Under the pieces are notes generated by a model. That model did not search any database. It saw nothing but the letters and a program-made list of their open reading frames with translations, and was not told the origin of the DNA. Of a stretch of 64,000 bases of DNA, positions 59,598 to 64,000 are shown in pieces. Position 1 is the first letter of the stretch. Every line of letters starts with the position of its first letter. Source of the stretch: JAEUJM01 sp964635055. Lineage in GTDB: Bacteria; Actinomycetota; Acidimicrobiia; Acidimicrobiales; DATDAH01. A program made the translations under genes and the position numbers. The stretch covers positions 21,435 through 85,434 of the forward strand of contig CAZWMT010000023.1 of assembly GCA_964635055.1 (NCBI GenBank). The letters are read 5' to 3'.

Positions 59598-60263
59598 TCA
59601 GGTACCCGCGTCGACCGCGGCCGGCGTGCGCACCATCTCGATGCCGCTGACGAGCGCGAAGACGATGAACACCAGGAAGCCCCCGAGCCCGGCCAGGCTC
59701 ACCGGCGAGGCCTCGGCGCTGCCGGCCGGCCAGATGCCACCCACTAGCGCGAGCACCCCGCCCACGATCCCCAGGTAGTTGAGCCACGACGCGCCCACAC
59801 CACACCGCAGACCTCCGCAGCAGTAGCCCAGGAGCAGCACGGCGAGGCCCATGAACACCGCGGCCCCGAGCACGAAGGCCAGCTGCCACATGTTGACGAC
59901 CATGACCGTGTCCTCGAGCAGCGAATCGCTCACGACGAACGGGATCTGGATGAACCCCGCGATCGTGACGAACACCCCCGACATGACCAGGCCCACCAGG
60001 CCCACCAGGCCCCAGGCCGAGCCCTCGCCGCCGGCCGCCCGCAGCCGGGCCAGCAGGCCGACCCCCCAGAACACGGCGGGGACGGTGCCGAGCATGCCCG
60101 CGGCCTGGGCGAACTTGATGCCACCCCCGTGATCGGCGAGGTACTTGGCGATGTCGGCCGCGGACGCATCCGCGGCCTCGGGCGTGCCGGGCGCGAGGAA
60201 ATTCACCACCAGGAGCACAGCGAACGCAATGCCGGAGATCCCGGCGATCTTCTGGAACGACAT
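59598..60263 (-). CDS. Hypothetical membrane protein with about six helices
   Basis: 221 aa. MSFQKIAGISGIAFAVLLVV starts the first helix; an external loop (GTPEAADASAADIAKYLADH) separates it from GMLGTVPAVFWGVGLLARL, followed by three or four more helices including a Cys-rich LLGYCCGGLRCGVG. This pattern (an external -EAxxIAxYLAxHG- loop) is frequent among DUF4386-like actinobacterial membrane proteins of unknown function. GGGGGG lies 8-9 nt before ATG 60263; an in-frame ATG at 60281 is possible. Confidence 0.65.
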   Translation of the reverse strand: MSFQKIAGISGIAFAVLLVVNFLAPGTPEAADASAADIAKYLADHGGGIKFAQAAGMLGTVPAVFWGVGLLARLRAAGGEGSAWGLVGLVGLVMSGVFVTIAGFIQIPFVVSDSLLEDTVMVVNMWQLAFVLGAAVFMGLAVLLLGYCCGGLRCGVGASWLNYLGIVGGVLALVGGIWPAGSAEASPVSLAGLGGFLVFIVFALVSGIEMVRTPAAVDAGT

Positions 60264-60300
60264 GTGGACCCCCCGATCCATTGCCGACGTTGTCGGTCGC

Positions 60301-60306
60301 AGCCTA
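60301..60306 (-). promoter_or_regulatory. Putative -10 element (TAGGCT) of the six-helix membrane protein gene
   Basis: TAGGCT on the minus strand is 37 bp before ATG 60263 (19 bp before the alternative ATG 60281), so this mRNA would have a short leader. Confidence 0.35.
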
Positions 60307-60386
60307 GAGCCCACGACCGCGCCTCGCCCGCGGATCCGAGCGCCTGCGGCTGAGCGCTCGGCCGAGGCGCATGCCGGACCCACTCG

Positions 60387-60392
60387 TAGCCT
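60387..60392 (+). promoter_or_regulatory. Putative -10 element (TAGCCT) for a leaderless pirin mRNA
   Basis: TAGCCT ends 6 nt before ATG 60399. Confidence 0.5.
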
Positions 60393-60398
60393 GGACCC

Positions 60399-61499
60399 AT
60401 GAGCGAAGCGACGATCAACGGGACCGAGAAGGGGGGCGAGAGGAAGCCCGGCGACGAGTCGGCGCCCGAAGGCACCGCGGTCCTGCAGACCGTGCCCCTG
60501 GGGATGCACTGGCCGACGCTCGACCCGTTCCTGTTCTGCGCCCACCACCACGACGACTACCCCGCCGGCGACGACCGGCTGGCGCCGCGGGCCTCGTTGG
60601 CCGGCCGTGAGATCGGGGCCGACTTCGCCGGCGTCGACGGCTGGAACATGTACCACGGCGACGTCGTGCCCGGTTTCCCGCAACACCCCCACCGGGGGTT
60701 CGAGACCGTCACGTTCGTGCGTCACGGGTTCATCGACCACTCCGACTCACTCGGTGCCACCGCCCGCTTCGGCGCCGGCGACACCCAGTGGCTCACCGCC
60801 GGCCGGGGCATCGTCCACTGCGAGATGTTCCCGTTGCTCGACCCCGAGCGCCCCAACCCGCTCGAGTTGTTCCAGATCTGGCTGAACCTGCCGGCGGCCG
60901 ACAAGCTCACCGACCCGTACTTCACCATGTTCTGGGACGCCGACGTGCCCCACCTCGACCACCTGGACGACGACGGCCGGGTCACCCGCATCACCGTGAT
61001 CGCCGGCGAGATCGACGGCCACCGGGCACCCCCGCCGCCGCCCGACTCGTGGGCGGCGCGGCCCGAGGCCGACGTGGCCATCTGGCACGCCTCGCTCCAG
61101 GCCGACGCCTCGTGGACGCTGCCCACCACCGGGGGCGAGACCGCCCGCACGCTCTACTTCTACGGGGGCGACGCGCTCACCGTCGACGGCATCGCCCTGG
61201 GACCGTCCACCGGCGCCGTGCTCGACGCCGAGGTCGCCGTCACGCTGCAGGCGGGGGCGGGCGGCGCCGAGGTGCTGATCCTGCAGGGCCGCCCCATCGC
61301 CGAGCCGGTCGCCCAGTACGGCCCGTTCGTGATGAACGACGAGGCCGGCATCCGCCGGACCATCGCCGACTACCAGCGCACCGGGTTCGGCGGCTGGCCC
61401 TGGCCCAGCGACGGCCCGGTCCACCACCGCGACCAGGGCCGGTTCGCCCGCCACCCCGACGGCAGGGTCGAGCTGGTCGACGATCCGGCGAGCGCCTGA
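60399..61499 (+). CDS. Pirin-family cupin protein
   Basis: 366 aa, longer than the usual 230-300. QHPHRGFETVTFVRHG contains the two metal-binding His, and GRGIVHCEMF the third His and the Glu, so the N-terminal cupin metal site is intact. A second cupin without metal ligands follows (LYFYGGDALTVDGIALGP). Bacterial pirins act as quercetinases or as regulators of central metabolism; which applies here is unknown. The extra length is a hydrophilic N-terminus and a C-terminal tail (HRDQGRFARHPDGR). Confidence 0.87.
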   Translation: MSEATINGTEKGGERKPGDESAPEGTAVLQTVPLGMHWPTLDPFLFCAHHHDDYPAGDDRLAPRASLAGREIGADFAGVDGWNMYHGDVVPGFPQHPHRGFETVTFVRHGFIDHSDSLGATARFGAGDTQWLTAGRGIVHCEMFPLLDPERPNPLELFQIWLNLPAADKLTDPYFTMFWDADVPHLDHLDDDGRVTRITVIAGEIDGHRAPPPPPDSWAARPEADVAIWHASLQADASWTLPTTGGETARTLYFYGGDALTVDGIALGPSTGAVLDAEVAVTLQAGAGGAEVLILQGRPIAEPVAQYGPFVMNDEAGIRRTIADYQRTGFGGWPWPSDGPVHHRDQGRFARHPDGRVELVDDPASA

Positions 61500-61520
61500 C
61501 CCGACCCTGCCGCACCGGCA

Positions 61521-61690
61521 CCCGATCCAGTCGCCCCGGCAGCAAGAACCGGGGCCAGTTCAACCGATTCCCGAACTGGCGCCCGATTCGGTCGCCCTGG
61601 CGACAGGTTCAGGCGCCAGCTCGACCATGGCCCGAACCGGCGCCCGATTCGGTCGCCCCGGCAGCAAGAACAGGCGCCAGTTCAACCGAT
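61521..61690. repeat. Tandem intergenic repeat, 61-bp period, about 2.8 copies
   Basis: Copies begin with CCCGAT at 61521, 61582 and 61643, exactly 61 bp apart. Shared blocks are GTCGCCC-GGC, CAGGCGCCAG and TTCAACCGAT; copies 1 and 3 are closer to each other than to copy 2. Short dyads occur inside (CCAGTTC and GAACTGG; GTCGCC and GGCGAC). The third copy runs into the end of the GNAT gene and supplies its stop codon. The array fills the whole 182-bp space between the convergent pirin and GNAT genes. Confidence 0.75.
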
Positions 61691-62200
61691 CTCGCGGCGC
61701 ATGCAGACCCTCGGCCAGGCGTCGAGGCCGATGGCGTCCTCGTAGGTGCGAATGGCGGCCAGGCCGGGCGTCACCTCGTCATCGCCCAGCACCCGAAACC
61801 CGAGACGTTCGTAGTACGGCCGGTTCCATGGAACCTCGGTGAACGTGGTGAGGGTGACCGCCGGCAGCCCCCGCCCCTCGCACCAGCCGCCGAAGTGGTC
61901 CATCAGGCGTACGCCCAGGCGCTTCCCGGCGTGCTCCGGGTGCACGGTGAGCTGCTCGACGTGCCCGGCACCGTCGATCACCTCGGCGACGAGGTAGGCG
62001 ACCGGGGCGCCGCCAGGCGGCGCCGCCACCCACGCCATCCGACGCTCGACGAAACCCCGCAGCTCCTCGATGGTGAACGGGTCGTGCTCGGCCACCAGCG
62101 CCATGCCTCGCTCGGCGAACAGTTGCCCGGCCGCCACCTCGATGTCCTGGAGGACCGGGAGCTCGTCGGCGGTCGGTGGCCGGACCACCACCTCGTCCAC
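61682..62200 (-). CDS. GNAT-family N-acetyltransferase
   Basis: 172 aa. VEQLTVHPEHAGKRLGVRLM is the acetyl-CoA loop (Arg-x-x-Gly-x-x variant in HAGKRLG), with MAWVAAPPGGAPVAYLVAEV before it and LGFRVLGDDEVTPGL after it. The substrate (protein, drug or metabolite amine) is unknown. Its start lies 4 bp after the stop of the acyl-CoA ligase, so the two are cotranscribed. Its final codons and stop are formed by the third copy of the 61-bp tandem repeat, so the C-terminus may have been altered by the repeat. Confidence 0.87.
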   Translation of the reverse strand: MDEVVVRPPTADELPVLQDIEVAAGQLFAERGMALVAEHDPFTIEELRGFVERRMAWVAAPPGGAPVAYLVAEVIDGAGHVEQLTVHPEHAGKRLGVRLMDHFGGWCEGRGLPAVTLTTFTEVPWNRPYYERLGFRVLGDDEVTPGLAAIRTYEDAIGLDAWPRVCMRREIG

Positions 62201-62204
62201 GGAC

Positions 62205-63875
62205 TCAACCCTCGTCGGTGCGGGCCAGTCGGTCGCGGATCTCGCGCTTGAGGATCTTGCCGCTGGCGTTGCGGGGCAGAGGCTCGGACCACAGCGCCAT
62301 GCGGGTGGGCACCTTGAACGCCGCCAGGTGCTCGGCCACGTGGGCCTGCAGTTCCTCGACCGTGGCGGTGGCGCCGGCCCGCAACATCACCGCGGCGGCG
62401 ACCTCCTCACCCAGTCGCTCCTCGGGCACGCCGAACACCGCGGCCTCGTGCACCGCAGGATGCTCGTACAGGACGGCCTCGACCTCGGCGCAGTACACGT
62501 TCTCGCCCGCCCGCAACACCATGTCCTTGGCCCGGTCCTCCACGTAGACGAACCCCTCGTCGTCGATGCGGCCGATGTCGCCGCTGCGGAGCCACCCGTC
62601 CACCAGGACCTCGGCGGTGGCCTCTGGCTTGTTCCAGTAGCCCCGGATCAGGTTGGGGCCGCGGAACCAGATCTCGCCCCGCTCGCCGACGGGCACCGCG
62701 TGGCCCTCGGGGTCGCGCACCTCCACCTGCAGGATGGGCGTGGCCCGCCCGGTGCTGGTGGGGTGGGCCAGGTAGTCGGCACCCCCGTTCTGGGGACCGT
62801 AGGCGTTGGTCTCGGTCATGCCGTACCCGATGCCCGGGCTGGCGGTCGGGAAGCCACCGGCGACGCGCTTCACCAGCTCGGGCGGCGCCGGCGCACCGCC
62901 GCCGCCCACGCCCCGGAGGCTGGACGTGTCGAACTCGGCGAAGCGGGGCGACGCCAGCAGGTCCCAGCTCTGGGTGGGCACGCCCACGAAGTTGGTCACC
63001 CGCTCACGCTCGATCAGCTCGAGGGCCCGCTCGGGCTCCCACTTGCGCATCATCACCAGCTTCAGCCCACCCACCAGGCAGCTGAGCATCACCGGTACGC
63101 AGCCGGTCACGTGGAACAGCGGAACCACCAGGATGAACACCGGCGGCCCGCCGGGCGCAGGAGCGCCACCGGTCCGCAGGCGATCGACCGCCGAGCGGCA
63201 GGCGAAGCCGAACAGGGCCTGCACCACCGCCCGATGCACCGACACCGCACCCTTCGGGTGACCCGTGGTGCCCGAGGTGTAGAGGATGGTGGCGTCGTCG
63301 CCGGCGGTCACCTCGACGTCGGGCAGGGGGGCGCCGGGCACGACCACGTCGGCCCAGTGGTCGACGTCGGGCACGGCCTCGGGGCAGCGCACACCCACGA
63401 TCGCGATGTCGCGCTCGACGCACGAGGCCCGGGCCCGCTCGACCCGCTCGACATCCGCGATCAGGACGCGCGGCGAGCAGTCACCGAGGGCGTAGTCCAT
63501 CTCCTCCTCGGTCCACCATGCGTTGAACGACACCGACACCGCCCCCACTGCGGTGGTCGCCGCGAACGACACCACCCATTCCGGGAAGTTCCGCATGGCG
63601 ATGGCCACCCGGTCGCCCTTCGCCACGCCGTAGCGCTCCACCAGGGCCGCTCCCAGCGCGGCGACCTCGTCGCTGAACCGGGCGAAGCTCCAGCGCTCGT
63701 CCTCGTACACCAGGAAGGTGGCGTCGCCCCGCGCCGCCGTGGTCAGCACCAGGTCGCGGAGCGTTGCGGGCGCGTTGGCGAACGCCGTGAGCCGCTGGCC
63801 GTCGACGTCGATGGTGGTGGTCTCGAACGGCGCACCGGGGGCGGTGACGGTGGCGACCGCCTCTGCGTAGTCCAT
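62205..63875 (-). CDS. Long/medium-chain acyl-CoA ligase (FadD-like AMP-dependent synthetase)
   Basis: 556 aa, full length. ATILYTSGTTGHPKGAV is the P-loop, GYGMTETNAYGPQNG motif A5, SGDIGRIDDEGFVYVEDRAK the hinge, and LPRNASGKILKREIRD the A10 Lys. It activates a fatty, aromatic or steroid side-chain acid with ATP and CoA. TAGGGT lies 9 nt before ATG 63875, and no SD is visible. It leads a two-gene transcript with the GNAT gene. The tandem palindromic repeats lie upstream. Confidence 0.9.
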   Translation of the reverse strand: MDYAEAVATVTAPGAPFETTTIDVDGQRLTAFANAPATLRDLVLTTAARGDATFLVYEDERWSFARFSDEVAALGAALVERYGVAKGDRVAIAMRNFPEWVVSFAATTAVGAVSVSFNAWWTEEEMDYALGDCSPRVLIADVERVERARASCVERDIAIVGVRCPEAVPDVDHWADVVVPGAPLPDVEVTAGDDATILYTSGTTGHPKGAVSVHRAVVQALFGFACRSAVDRLRTGGAPAPGGPPVFILVVPLFHVTGCVPVMLSCLVGGLKLVMMRKWEPERALELIERERVTNFVGVPTQSWDLLASPRFAEFDTSSLRGVGGGGAPAPPELVKRVAGGFPTASPGIGYGMTETNAYGPQNGGADYLAHPTSTGRATPILQVEVRDPEGHAVPVGERGEIWFRGPNLIRGYWNKPEATAEVLVDGWLRSGDIGRIDDEGFVYVEDRAKDMVLRAGENVYCAEVEAVLYEHPAVHEAAVFGVPEERLGEEVAAAVMLRAGATATVEELQAHVAEHLAAFKVPTRMALWSEPLPRNASGKILKREIRDRLARTDEG

Positions 63876-63884
63876 GGCGCGGCG

Positions 63885-63890
63885 ACCCTA
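63885..63890 (-). promoter_or_regulatory. Putative -10 element (TAGGGT) of the acyl-CoA ligase gene
   Basis: TAGGGT on the minus strand ends 9 nt before ATG 63875. Confidence 0.45.
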
Positions 63891-63920
63891 CCCCCGGCGC
63901 GGCGTCGGTCGAACCGCCCC

Positions 63921-64000
63921 GTTCCGGTGGCTCGCACCTGTCGTCAGCGTCACGATCCAGCCACCAGAACCCGACCCCCACCGTTCCGGTGGCTCGCACC
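63921..64000. repeat. Palindromic intergenic repeats in tandem (62-bp spacing), cut by the window end
   Basis: The first copy (63921-63970) has arms GTTCCGGTGGCT and AGCCACCAGAAC, which pair with one wobble. A second begins with the same GTTCCGGTGGCTCGCACC at 63983, 62 bp later, and runs off the window. Both ends match the copy at 57726-57776 while the loop differs. This suggests an array continuing beyond the window. Confidence 0.65.

Noticed and set aside
61521..64000. Right-end tandem repeats considered as a CRISPR array
   Set aside because: Copies are imperfect, the 61-62 bp period leaves no unique spacer of regular length, and no cas gene is present.

Overview
The window is 64 kb of very GC-rich, gene-dense chromosomal DNA with no tRNA, rRNA, CRISPR array, insertion sequence or prophage that I could recognise. 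The gene set points to a free-living aerobic actinobacterium, most likely class Acidimicrobiia (an inference from content, not a placement): F420-type LLM flavoproteins, three cytochromes P450, a ChoD-type GMC oxidase, a DUF3566 membrane protein beside a ParA ATPase, an Ada-AlkA fusion, a remnant of a mycothiol-dependent maleylpyruvate isomerase-like gene, SLH-like domains, and many starts with a TANNNT hexamer 6-9 nt upstream, as expected for leaderless mRNAs.

Layout. 1-4.7 kb: alkylation repair (Ada/AlkA, cut by the window edge), a two-gene ABC exporter and a CoA transferase/hydrolase. 4.8-16.9 kb: a tiny polyglutamine ORF, a secreted beta-helix protein, P450 no. 1, a gene remnant, an LLM flavoprotein, a large secreted metalloprotease, a sulfatase, a SurE-like lipoprotein and an acyl-CoA synthetase. 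17-20.5 kb: a membrane acyltransferase-SGNH fusion and an exported SGNH-SLH protein, probably acting together on cell-surface glycans. 20.6-24.6 kb: a receptor-like Ser/Thr kinase with an extracytoplasmic seven-repeat propeller, then a P450-TetR operon with an evident operator. 24.7-37.2 kb: unknown proteins, DUF899, ChoD, two SDRs, a Tat-exported DyP peroxidase, DUF1295, a zinc alcohol dehydrogenase and P450 no. 3; the oxidoreductases suit steroid or terpenoid catabolism. 37.4-44.7 kb: a GGDEF-EAL signalling protein, an amidohydrolase, a 2-oxoglutarate oxygenase and the ParA-DUF3566 pair. 44.8-50 kb: a cyclase-like hydrolase, SoxR, a three-cupredoxin copper nitrite reductase, YceI, a PIG-L deacetylase and an MDR reductase. 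50-53.8 kb: a ferric-reductase-like membrane operon, a methyltransferase, and an overlapping PhyH-oxygenase/HD-oxygenase pair that looks like an oxidative phosphonate-cleavage module. 53.8-64 kb: acyl-CoA dehydrogenase-like, secreted DUF5979, SDR, DUF6687-like, LLM, pirin, GNAT and acyl-CoA ligase genes, with palindromic intergenic repeats.

The least expected signals are non-coding: the recurrent TANNNT-start geometry on both strands; two intergenic 11-bp-period direct-repeat arrays typical of response-regulator sites; a 12-3-12 palindrome before the nitrite reductase; a TetR-type palindrome before P450 no. 2; and 61-62 bp palindromic repeats at the right end. I cannot run searches here, so family names rest on motifs and remembered family patterns.
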